From: Mytilus trossulus
Lineage: Eukaryota; Mollusca; Bivalvia; Mytilida; Mytilidae
Direction of reading: 5' to 3'
Assembly (NCBI RefSeq): GCF_036588685.1
Contig: NC_086380.1
Location: 48,720,544 to 48,784,543 of the forward strand
DNA length: 64,000 nt
In this document: positions 29,301 to 40,200 of the stretch, piece after piece
Layout of the letters: the number at the start of each line of letters is the position of its first letter
Position numbering within the stretch: position 1 is the first letter of the stretch
Translations under genes and position numbers: made by a program
Notes under the pieces: model-generated
The model's input: only the letters and a program-made list of their open reading frames with translations
Database searches by the model: none
Told to the model about the DNA's origin: nothing

Positions 29301-30962
29301 TTCCATATAATTATGACTTTAATCAAGAGGACACCAGAACTTGCCTTAGTTTACATTAATTCGCTCAACATTAGAGAAACAATGCATGAAATAAAGTATG
29401 TGTATATATGTTGAACTGTTGTCTTTAAATGATTTTTAAATACCTAAAATTCCTTGTGGTGTATCTGTTTCACACCATATCTTAAGATTTTTATGTGGAA
29501 CTTTGTAAACAGGACAGTCAATCATTTCTGCTGGAAATTTGTCCAGGACATCCAGTTTGCTGAAATAAAGTGCTTTCATAGTGGCTTTGGCTTTTAATGC
29601 ATCAATGATCAATCTTCTGCCCTCCAGTAAAACTTCAGATCTTCTTCCTTTCTGTTTTTTAGAGTTTGCATTCATTACTATCTGACTGAAAAAAATAAAT
29701 GATTAATTTTAATATTACATGTACCTAAATTTATACCATGAATACATACATGTATCAATGTTCAACCTTGTCAACAGTTCCATCCTATAACAACCCTCTG
29801 TTGAATGCTTTTATTCATGAGTATTCCTCCTGGGTTTATTTTGTTTTAAAGAACTCTTGCATAGAACAAGAAGATAACTACAATACTACAATGTACTTCA
29901 CATTTAATACAAAAGACTTAAACTAACACAAATACAAGGGGTACAATCAAAATCACGTGATGGATATACACACACCGGAAGTAACAGTCGAGCAGACCGC
30001 TTGAAAGGTAAGTAGTCGTATTAACTTGTTTATATCAATAAAATTTAATAAATAAGTTAGTGCACCGAATGTCGGATACTATCTTGTTTTGAAATACACA
30101 ATTATCCTTGCTGGAAAGCGTGCAGTTAATGCTAACACTTCGACACAGTTCCAAAATTTCACCAGATAACTGTGTCGAAGTGTTTGCAATAGCTGCACGC
30201 TTTCTAGCAAAAACAATTGTGTATTTTAAAACAACATACTATCCGACATTCGGTGTGCCAACTTATTAATCAAAATTTAATTGATATAAACAAGAAAATG
30301 CAACTACTAACCTTTCAAGCGGCGAGTTCGACTGTAACTTCCGGTGTGTGTATATCCATCACGTGATTTTGATTGTACCCCTTGCCATAACCTGCAGGAT
30401 TAAAACCCTCAACCTCAATAACGCTTAGCTGACTGAGTCAAAAAAGATTTTCTCTATTAAACTCAATCAGTTAGACTAAATGTGGGGCGATTAGGTGTGG
30501 GGCATTTTGCCAGAGGGATGATTAGGTGTGGGGCGATTAGTTATGGTTTAGGTGCATGACTAGCTGGAACTTTGAAAGTGAAACTCACTTTAATTTCTTT
30601 GATGTATCAGTTTCTTCAATTCTTGAGTACTCAATTCCAATTCCATTTGTGTGGTAAATCTTTGTATTTTGTTGATGGAAATTCACATCATCTTTATTAC
30701 GTGTACTATCTTGCTTTGATTTTCTAGAGATCAATAAGTTCTTTTGCACAGGATCGTTTGGTAAAAATTTAACGTTAGAATTTTTTCTCGGATCTTTGAT
30801 TTTTACTCCCATTTGATTTAGTTTTTCTCGTTCTTGTTCTGGAGTTATGACATTTATAGGTGCACGACGAAATCCTCCTATATAATTTCGACTGACAAGC
30901 TTTAAAATTCTTCTGTGACACAAAAAACTTTTATAAACCGTGTCTCTCATGGGCGCAGCCAT
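25730..30962 (-). CDS. MRM3: MRM3 (RNMTL1), mitochondrial 16S rRNA 2'-O-methyltransferase, four exons, complete
   Basis: SpoU/TrmH-family (SPOUT) methyltransferase. The human enzyme makes Gm1370 in the A-loop of mitochondrial 16S rRNA, using S-adenosylmethionine. Exons 30962-30589, 29685-29444, 28535-28377 and 26301-25730 join in phase to 448 residues (human 420). The first ~50 residues are basic with few acids, fitting a mitochondrial transit peptide. The substrate-binding region has LLEGRRLIIDALKA in exon 2. SPOUT motif 1 is DNLRDPGNMGTLVRTAA (about 231-247), motif 2 FVGGEMGGFG (about 380-389), and motif 3 MLPMATGINSLNSSVTASIL (about 405-424). GCVDIWNSKVLRSGAGGHFR spans the last junction as in vertebrates. 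An acidic, Ser-rich insert sits between motifs 1 and 2, as in human. It starts head-to-head with GLOD4. Confidence 0.94.
26560..26760. repeat. Dispersed retroposon fragment in MRM3 intron 3
   Basis: Contains GCCAATGAGACAACTCTCCA and GGTCTTCAACACAGAG. The first is also found at 54129-54150. Confidence 0.5.
27050..27850. repeat. Poly-G-headed dispersed repeat in MRM3 intron 3
   Basis: Starts with a G-run at about 27061-27076, repeats a TTATTCATTTTC motif, and includes TTTTGCCGAGCGGAGCGAGG near 27641. The last phrase is familiar from bivalve DNA (memory). No coding capacity. Confidence 0.45.
27933..28137. mobile_element. MITE with TA flanks in MRM3 intron 3
   Basis: CTGTGGATTCATT and AATGAATCCACAG are perfect 13-bp inverted ends, flanked by TA. 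205 bp. The inner arms also pair partially (TTTTCGTGG ... CCACGAAAA). Confidence 0.72.
28377..28535 (-). CDS. MRM3: MRM3 exon 3 (SPOUT motif 1)
   Basis: Acceptor AATTTTAG, donor GTGAGA. Encodes IFEIPNEGE, then ICDNLRDPGNMGTLVRTAAA. Confidence 0.93.
29077..29150. repeat. Retroposon head fragment in MRM3 intron 2
   Basis: GGGGAATGTGTCAAAGAGAC then ACAACAGCAGAAGGTCACCA, the same head as the element at 22543. Confidence 0.5.
29444..29685 (-). CDS. MRM3: MRM3 exon 2
   Basis: Acceptor TTTTTTTCAG, donor GTATTT. Encodes RRSEVLLEGRRLIIDALKAK and CETDTPQGILG, the SpoU substrate-binding domain. Confidence 0.92.
29935..30384. mobile_element. Fold-back element in MRM3 intron 1
   Basis: Nearly the entire 450 bp is a palindrome with arms of about 210 bp. 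The ends CAAGGGGTACAATCAAAATC and its complement are perfect. CACGTGATGGATATACACAC and CCGGAAGT also pair. The centre is near 30160 with a short loop. A transcript would form a long hairpin. Confidence 0.8.
30589..30962 (-). CDS. MRM3: MRM3 exon 1 (transit peptide)
   Basis: ATG at 30962. Donor GTGAGT after 30589, phase 2. The least conserved part; identified by position, phase and mitochondrial-type N-terminus. Confidence 0.85.
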
Positions 30963-31138
30963 TTTTTTTCTAGTCCAGGTTTTTCAGGAGCTTGGTATAT
31001 GATTTTTGATTACTTACAAACGTTGTGAAGATTCTAAATGTTTGGCAAACTATATTATAAACAGATTGAACTGGTGACAGTGGTGTAGACACATTTTACA
31101 CTTTTGAGAAGTGACAACTGTAAAAATAAAACCAAACC
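30963..31138. promoter_or_regulatory. Bidirectional promoter between MRM3 and GLOD4
   Basis: Only 176 bp separate the two divergent start codons, so both transcripts must start here or within the genes. It is AT-rich with no CpG cluster or evident TATA box. The call rests on gene arrangement. Confidence 0.65.
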
Positions 31139-31228
31139 ATGGCAACACGCAGAGCTTTACATTTTGTATTTAAAGTTGGAAACAGGACAAAAACTGCAGA
31201 GTTTTATAGGGATATTCTGGGCATGAAA
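31139..31228 (+). CDS. GLOD4: GLOD4 exon 1
   Basis: ATG in CCATGG context. Thirty codons ending FYRDILGMK, donor GTAGGT, phase 0. Confidence 0.93.
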
Positions 31229-34200
31229 GTAGGTACAGATCTGATCTGTAACTTTAGTCTTCGCAAGCATTTGTGTATAGTCTTTCAACTTTGCAACAAA
31301 ACATTGCTTTCAACTTATTAGCTAATGAAATAGTTAAAAGTAATAGTTTCGAAAGTCCATAAAATCAATAAGGGATGAACTTTCAAAATATATCATTGCT
31401 ATTACTGTATTAGACGAATGATGTCCTCCGGGACACATAAGACAATGTAAGAGTTGCCGTTTCACAGCTTAGATATAATCATGATAAAGATTATTTTTAT
31501 TGATGGAAATTGATATTGTTCATGTCATGATCATGATGATGTTGAGTTGAGTTAGTAATTGATCAGGTCAATAATGAGTCCCAAAAACTATGTCGCCTTG
31601 AATGTTTTTGTTGTTGTTTTTTTTGGGGGTAAAAAATGTCATCTTTCAAAATAATTTGTATCACTAGTCTGCTTGTATAGATAGAACCTGTCTTCTTTAA
31701 ATAAAGATTAGTCATGAAAATGAACTCTTGTTTTTTCCTTATACCAAAAAAATAAAAAATAAACTATGTTATATTTAAAACTAAATAAATAATTGTATAA
31801 ATCAAAAACAAAGAAAAAATGTAAAAATTGAAAATACAAAAATATATGACCAAAAACAATTTTAAACAAGAAATATTTTGTTAATCTATGTTTTGACAAA
31901 ATTTATCCATATCAATTATTAGAAACATTTTAGTCCAGTCAATCTAGCATAAATTTGACCCTAACCTGAAAGTAATTGCAACAGAAGATTTTTAAGTCTT
32001 AATCTTTAGCATTATAGTCCAAATATACACAGAAAAAAATCCCATAAAATCTAACTTGAGGAAAACTAAAAAAAATCACCATTTCAAATTCTTATGGAGA
32101 TTTGCATTGAAAAGGGAAATAACTCTTGCAAAAAAGGCAGAAATATCAATAAAAATTGATACAAAATTATAACTTTACCGCTCCTATTCATCAGAATGTA
32201 TTGATTCTTGTTTTTTTAGCGGTCTTTAGAGTAAAACAAACAACTCTAAAGGTGTTTTTATATATTTTATCAAGCTATAATCTAGATTTTCGTAATTTAT
32301 TAGTTGACCATGTATTGAATTTTTCAACATGTCAAGGTGAAGAATCTCAAATTTAATAAAAATAATTAAGCATGTATTCTTCTTTTTTTGTTTTAAAGTT
32401 TCCTAAGATAAGTTAGTTGCTGAAAAAATATAATATACAGATATAAACAATACCAAATTTTCACATTATTTTTTCAAAATGGTTACAAAGCTTCAAACTT
32501 GCAATTCTTTAATGAAAAATGTACAAAAAAAATAAAACTACCCATAACACTTTGGTTTTGTACATTTCATGAGCAGAAGATTATATAATTTAGTCAAATA
32601 CAAACTTATAATTAACCCCATCAAAGAATCCTACTATACATAAATTTCAAGAAAAACAACCAAAAACTGACCAAAAAAGACTAATTTTTGCAAGAGTTAT
32701 CTCCCCTCCCAATGTTATTTCCATAGGAAATTTAAAATGCTGATTTTGAGTTTTCCTCAAGTTAGATTTTATGGGACTTTTTTCTGTGTATATAAAGGTC
32801 ATAATACTATAGATTAGAATTAAAACATTTTCTGTTGCAATTAGTTTGAGGTTAAATCTTAGTTTGACTGGACTACTTACCAGGCATGCACCTGAAAGTA
32901 AACATCAGTATGTTGATGGTTTTCTGTAACAAAAGAAGAACTTACAACTGATAATTAAGGAATATATTATATATACAATAAATCAGTTCAGCAATCTAAT
33001 GTAGTTATAGAACCTGTGTTCACGCTTTGCTTGCATGGATCTAACTATATTTTGTTGTTCTTTCTAGTTTACCATGTTTACCTTCTTTTCTGAATGCTCT
33101 GTTTTTGTCATACTGAAACCATGGAAACTCACCTTCAAAAAATTTTCAACAATAATTTCTTTGGCTGATGTATACTAGAACCTAGAGGAAAACAGAGCAT
33201 CTTCAGATCTTTTTAATCAAAGAATGGACACAGGTTCGGTATTTAAATCAGATTGTCAGTTCAGTAAAAGTACAAGCACACTTGATGAATAATTTATAAC
33301 TATATAAACTACATGACATTGATATTAATCAAAAAATGAAAGTCAAGTGGGTAGAAATGTCTGATGCAACAATGCACCAGAATGCCCTCATGATCTTGCG
33401 ATGAAATAAAATGAGGTTCTAACATTGTCAAATGAATGCTAATTATTACATGTATTATGATCCATTATTATTTTTGGGATACTAAATTTCAAGGATTTCA
33501 TGGGCATATAAATTATAAGTTATAACCATAGATTTAATTGTTCAATGAAGTACACGTTTTACGTAGGGGTGAACATTAAACAGATATATCATGTTAAGGA
33601 GGGGTATTTGCGAAAAATACCAGTCGAGAGAATGTTAAATTTCACGAGCCGTAAGGTGAGGGAAATTCATTCTCACGACTGGTATTTTTTGCAAATACCC
33701 CTCAAGAACATGCTATATCTGTTTAATTACACAGAATGTTAATGTTCAATAACGCATTGATGATCGTGACGTTACAAGTGTCCAGTCGGATAGAGTATTT
33801 TTTGGCAAATACCAGGGTAGAGAAGGTAAAAAAGGCATATCCTTTTGGCAAATACCTCGGCGGCATTAAAAAATCAACGATATTCATTTGATAACAGTAA
33901 ATTGGTGAGAAATACACTGGCTATCAACCAATCAAAACCCAGGATTCTTACATAAGGTGTAATTAGAAATAAAGTAGCACACAATTTTTTCTCATTCCAT
34001 GAATGTTGCTATCCACAAAAACATGAAAAATCAATGAATCCACTCGTCATGCTAGTACTTATACATGTTATAGTTTTATTAGAAATGTATTTAGTCAATT
34101 ATTTCAGTGATGATTATAATAGTCATACTTATTTGTTTTCTCATTATTATATATATTATATAATAGACTAGACCCTATTTAAAATGTAATGTATTTCTTT

Positions 34201-37200
34201 CAGTTTCTACGACATGAAGAATTTGAAAAGGGATGTGAAGCTGCATGCAATGGGTATATTAATCATTTCTAACAAAGAATTCTTTTTTGTAACAATTTCA
34301 TATTTGTGGGAGAAATATTAAAGGAACAAAAAGGGAGTGAGTCTCTTCTAGGTGAATTAGTACAAAAACTTCATTTTACATCTACAGGGTTATAATAATA
34401 ATAAAAATAATAAATTCTTTATTTTAACATGTTTAAAGATGGTTAATAACTCAGTTAGTTACAATAAACTAATCTTCCCTTAGACCCTCAAACTTATAAG
34501 TAAAAATGTTTAGATGCTTTTAAAAAAATAACTGAAACAAAAGAGCTTTTCCTTTTCTTTTGGTTTGTTTCAAATATGTGCAATGATTTTGAAACACCAT
34601 ATCATTTCTCTTCTCTTATTTAGCATGTACATTTATTTCTAATGTTAAATATGTATCAAAATTGTTTCATAAATGTATAGCAGCAGAGTGTGAGTACAAG
34701 CTGTTGCTAATGTAATGAAATGTTTAAACACATGCATGACATGGGTTTTTTTTTACAAAGTATTCAAATTTTTCTTACATTTTATAGAAGAGACAGGTGT
34801 TAATGATTGTTAAGACTTGTGTGTTATTTACTGATGTTGTACAATCAATTTGATTTGACTTCAATAAAAAAATACTGAGGGGGATTTTAAATTTTCATTA
34901 TTTGATGCCTTTTACTTTACTATTAAAGATTACCATGTATTTCTCAAATAAGTAGGAAGAATTTGCACCACATAGAAAATACTGTAACAATCTAAGAATG
35001 CAATGCTAGAAAGATTTCTCATTTGCATATTAAAATTGCCTACCGATATGTTTTGAAGTGAAATTTGATACATGAAGTTACATGTTTTTATCAGGAAAGT
35101 CAACAATATATAGTGATACATGTAAATACTATTTTTCATCAGTACACTGTTTGAATTTCATTGATTTTTAAATGAAAAGTGACAGTATCATTTTTGTATC
35201 ATGTAGGTACATTTGTATTTACAGTCAGTAACTATGGTAACTATGGTGAGACAAAAATTTATCAGTTAAAATAGTAACAGCCAGTTTATTAATCTTCAGT
35301 GTGAAAATAGAAGAACAGCATTAATCAAACATAGCTTTATTTGATACTGATTAATGTTTTGTTATGCATACAGCCTTCTTGACTAATATTAGTAAAAGAT
35401 AGCACTATTTTCTTAAATTTTGCCTTGATCTTGATTGGTGGGGGCATTAAGTTTAACTCTTGTTTTATATAATTTTCCACCTGAAGTAAGAAGATTGATA
35501 TACATGGTTTTCCTTGGTCAAGTAAAGTGAGAATACAATCACGCCCTAAGAAAACATCATTGACATTGCCTAGGAAAATAGCAATAAACATGATAAACAG
35601 ATTGTCCAAATGCAAGCTACGATCTTTCTCCTTGTTCAAGTCTCTCGATTACATCTCATCTCAAGGTTTTCACATTTCAATGCTATTCTTGTTGTAAACA
35701 TCAGCAAAATTAACCCTATAATTCCTTGAAATGGCAGCTCCTGCAATATGGGCCACTTTTAAGTGGCAGATATATAGAAAATACACATCTCTTGGTGATT
35801 TTGTTTAAGATGGTTGTATTATGTCATACATAATGAAGAATGCTCAGAACATTTTGACTTTAACTGAATACTTTAAAACTAATAACTTTATGAAATTATT
35901 TGTGCTTTTTGAGCTATTTAAAATGTTCCAGTTATCTACTTTTGAAAGGACCAACACATTTGCATATTACATAAGCTTGCTTATCTTCGTGCAAAGTTCT
36001 GCTACTAATTCTAGTGTTATTTTACACCTTTACTATTTTTTAGGTTATTGGCACATTTGCATTTTTAAGTTCAGTGTTTTGGCACATTTGGAAATTTGTG
36101 TTGTTGGGCACTTCTGCTTTTTTCCTGTTTATGTATGATACCCCAACTAAATAGGAACTACAGTTCTAAAATGAAGGAAAACACATTTGGGAAACTCTCA
36201 GACTGGCAGATTCACTATATCATTTTTACAAAGATAAATAAACATAACAATATTTCGTGCTGAAGACCATCCTGCTATTATTACTTGATAATATTTGCTT
36301 TTCTGATAATTTCAGGCCATATGATGGTAAATGGAGTAAATCTATGGTGGGATATGGACCAGAGGATTCACATTTTGTTGTAGAATTGACATACAACTAT
36401 GGCATTGGTGCTTATAAATTAGGGAATGATTTTAGGGTTCGTATATAGTATACATTGTAGTAAGATTATTTTATTTGTATTGAATCTATGTATTGTGCCT
36501 TAACCAAAGAATTCAAGATCATTGCTGTTCTTCAACCGATCAAGGCAGAGGGGAATAGTAATGGTTGGTATACATCTCCTTCCCCATTTGTAATTTCTCA
36601 GGAAGTCTTGTGACAGAACTTCATGTTCTCTTAAGTTAAGACATGTTGTCCAATTTTTGCATACAGTTATGAACACATGCTTCCTCTGAGTACAAGGACT
36701 TGAAAAATTGTATAAACAGAAATTTCCAATATCAAGCAAGCCCTAAAAGAGTCCTTCTTGGACTGAAAAAGTTACATATAATGTCTAATAAAATATGAAA
36801 ATCTAATATAGTCAAAATTTACTTCGAAAATGCAAAGGTATACCAACTTTCAAATATCTCACACTGAAGGTAGCGAGTAATAACTCGGAGAGACATTGAA
36901 CAAAACTGCACTAATTTAAAATTAATTTGCATCAACCATCACACCATTCAGTGTTTTTAAAGTCACATTCAGTGGCACATGGCAAAACCCATAATTAATT
37001 ATATTAGATTTACATATTGGATATCTTGGACCTGTCTTAGAGTTAAAATGCCTCCATGGAGATGATAATTTGTGACTATAAGTATCAACCCTCTTATAAT
37101 ATTGACTATTGACCCTGTCACATAGTAATTGAGTAATTCATACTCATAGCCATGCTTGAGTAGATTTTGAGTTGAGTATGCCTCTAGATCTGCTAGTCCA

Positions 37201-40200
37201 ATTACCTAATTGAAAACAAGCTCTAGCATAACATATCAAATAACAGCTTTTGATTCAATCTTTTTTATGACATTTCAATTGTGATAAATTGGCTACCAGC
37301 ACTCATTTTAAGTACTCGGTAATTTTCATTTGTAATGTTCTATTTCAGGGTATAACCATTCATTCCAAAGACATTATAAGAAATGCCAACAAATTAAACT
37401 ACCCTGTAGTAACAGATGGAGAGTCACAGATTCTGACCTCTCCTGATGGGTATAAATTTATTGTCATGGAGAAAGAAACAGAAGGAGGTATGTCAATTAC
37501 TCTTAAAACAGAACAATTCTTCAATTTGTATACCAACTCAAGATCCTTTCAGTGATCTGATGACTAATTGAGGACAGTCACCTGTAAATAGCTTTTCTAA
37601 ATTTGTCTCTAAAGTATAAAACAGATGAAAATCTTAAATTAAAAGCATATCAAAGGGGGAACTAATGTCCAACTCTACACATAGACAGCAGTCAGAGCTC
37701 TGACATAAACAAGTCAGAATAAACTGACTTCTTCAAGTCAGAAAATGTTTTGAAATTCTGACCTGTACGGGTCAATTTTTGTTTTGCGTAGTTTTCCATC
37801 GAGTCCGTCAAACCAGAAGTTATTTTGAATTTGCCGCCGATCAAAGACACATACGATCACGTGGTTTTTTGCGAGAGATCACGTGTTTGAGAGTCGTTGT
37901 TTTGGGAGTTTCTCGAACGAGAAGTTATTGAAAATATAGTGATTATTTACGTTTTTTTAGTGAAAATCTAGGTCAATGTGGTCATTTTCAGATGGTAATT
38001 CATATTACCTCCGTATTTTCATGGCCATTTTAATATTTTTTACGTGTAAAGAAGGTCTTTGCAAGTGATTTTGTTGCTGTTTTATGAAGGCGCGTGACCT
38101 GTAAATACGGAAGCGTGGCCTTTGAGATGACCTGGTGTCTGACAATTCTGACTTGTTCAGGTCAGAAAATGTTGTTATGATAATGAACTGTTATTTTCGG
38201 GAGACAACTCGTGTTGTCTTAAACAGTATTAACATTATTAACCAGTCAGTGCAATTTTAAAAGTGAAATTATTGCTTCAAGATGAACATCGTCACGTGAT
38301 TTTTCTATTTTTAAACTCAATCATGAATTGACTTTTAAACCTTTCCGAGTTTGCGGCTTATTAAATATATTTGTTTTTTCGTTTCTCCCAATGAGAAAAA
38401 CGATCTTTTGAATATTGATATTCATGAAAATGAAATGAAAATAGGAATAATTTAAATAAAGGAAAAAGGAAGGGAGGGTTTAACTAAAGAACCAAATATT
38501 TTTTTAGTTTTATTTTAAAAAAAAAAGGATTTTAACTTGAGAACATTAAAAGATTCACAAAACGGGTTTTCAGTTATGATTATGGAATATGATATTAAAA
38601 ATAAATCAAATGAAATGTAGGGTGAGTCTCAAATGGATAACCCCTACCCTGTCATTTAACTTGTGAACAGTCGAGAATCCTGCCCCCTAAACTCAATTTG
38701 TTCTCTCTGTAAAGTATCATGAAATATACCAGGCAAGTCTCTATGGGTCGCCCAACCCCTTGTCATTTGAGAAAAATCTTACATCTTGAAAATGATAAGA
38801 TCCCCTTTAAACCATATATATTCCTTTTTATAATGTCAAATTGATTTGAATGAAATAAACTGGGCTAGGCTCTGGGTTTAACACCCCCCCCCTTGCCATT
38901 TGTGAATGTTCTCATATTTTGTAAACGGTCGAGATCCCCACCCATAAACCATATATATTCTTGTATGGGAAAATAAAACAAACCCAATGAAATATAGGGG
39001 AAGTCCCTTGGGGGGGGGGGGGGGTCACACCACCCCTCCTGTGTGAAAACATGTAAATGGTCAAGACCCCCACAACTGTACCATATATATAAGTGTAAGT
39101 GACAACAAGACAAATCAAATGAAATAAAGATAAAGTCCCTTGGGGTCACCCCACTCCCTTATGTTTGTAAATTTGTAAGCGGTTGAGATCCCCACCCCTT
39201 AAGCCTATATATTATTATATGGGACAATACAACGAATCAAATAAAATAAAGGGAAAGTCCATGGGGGTCATCCCCATCCACCTTTCTGAAATGGTCTGGA
39301 TCACCACCCCTTAACCGTATAATATTCCTGTTCGTCATTTCAAGAAGATTTGAATGACATACAGGGTCAATCCCTAGAAGTTACCTACATGTATGCATAT
39401 CACTTTACTAGACCAAACCAATTTTTACTTGAACTTGCTCAATGTCAGGCGACCATGGGAATGACAAATTATTGGAGCTTTGTTTGAGAGACCTCCTAAC
39501 AGCATCCTGTTACAATTATTTTTATTTGCTGAGAGACCACCTTTACATATTATATTGATCAGTGTTTGTGCAAACAGAATTGTCTATTCAGTATTATTTT
39601 CCTCTCACATGAATCACTTCTTATTAATTACATGGCATATATGTTTTCCTATGAAGTTACCGTACCCATCTATAATTCTTACCCCAGATGCATAGCCACA
39701 TAAAGCATTAACCTTTTATTTAAAATATAGATAGTCTTTGTTTCTACAGAAGTGAGAAGAACATTGGAAGTCAGTATGTTCCGACTTATAAAAGTATGAA
39801 TGAAACGCGCGTCTGGCATACTAAATGACAATCCTGGTACTTTTGATAACTATTCTGACTTTAATTCAATAAGACTCAGAATGATCTGAAGATACTGACT
39901 TGTTTTTAATGTTATGAGTATTTTAGAATATGAATGCTCTTGCCATGCTAGTACCATAAGAAATCCTGACAAGATTTTGTTCCCAAAAAATATATATTAA
40001 AAATAACAAGTGTACAATTGAACATAATTACAAAGTTATAAATGTTGCTAAAAAATCTATTTAAAAACACCCAATAGATAGTTATCATTCAACTTTTACA
40101 TGTATTTAAAAAACAGTGAAAATATTATGTATTATATGTACCGCTTCTTGAAGGACAACAAAGTCACCAAACTTAGTCTGATTTTCTAAGTATTTTCTCC

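Noticed and set aside
38865..39149. Proline/glycine-rich frame
   Set aside because: It comes from C/G homopolymers in a tandem repeat.
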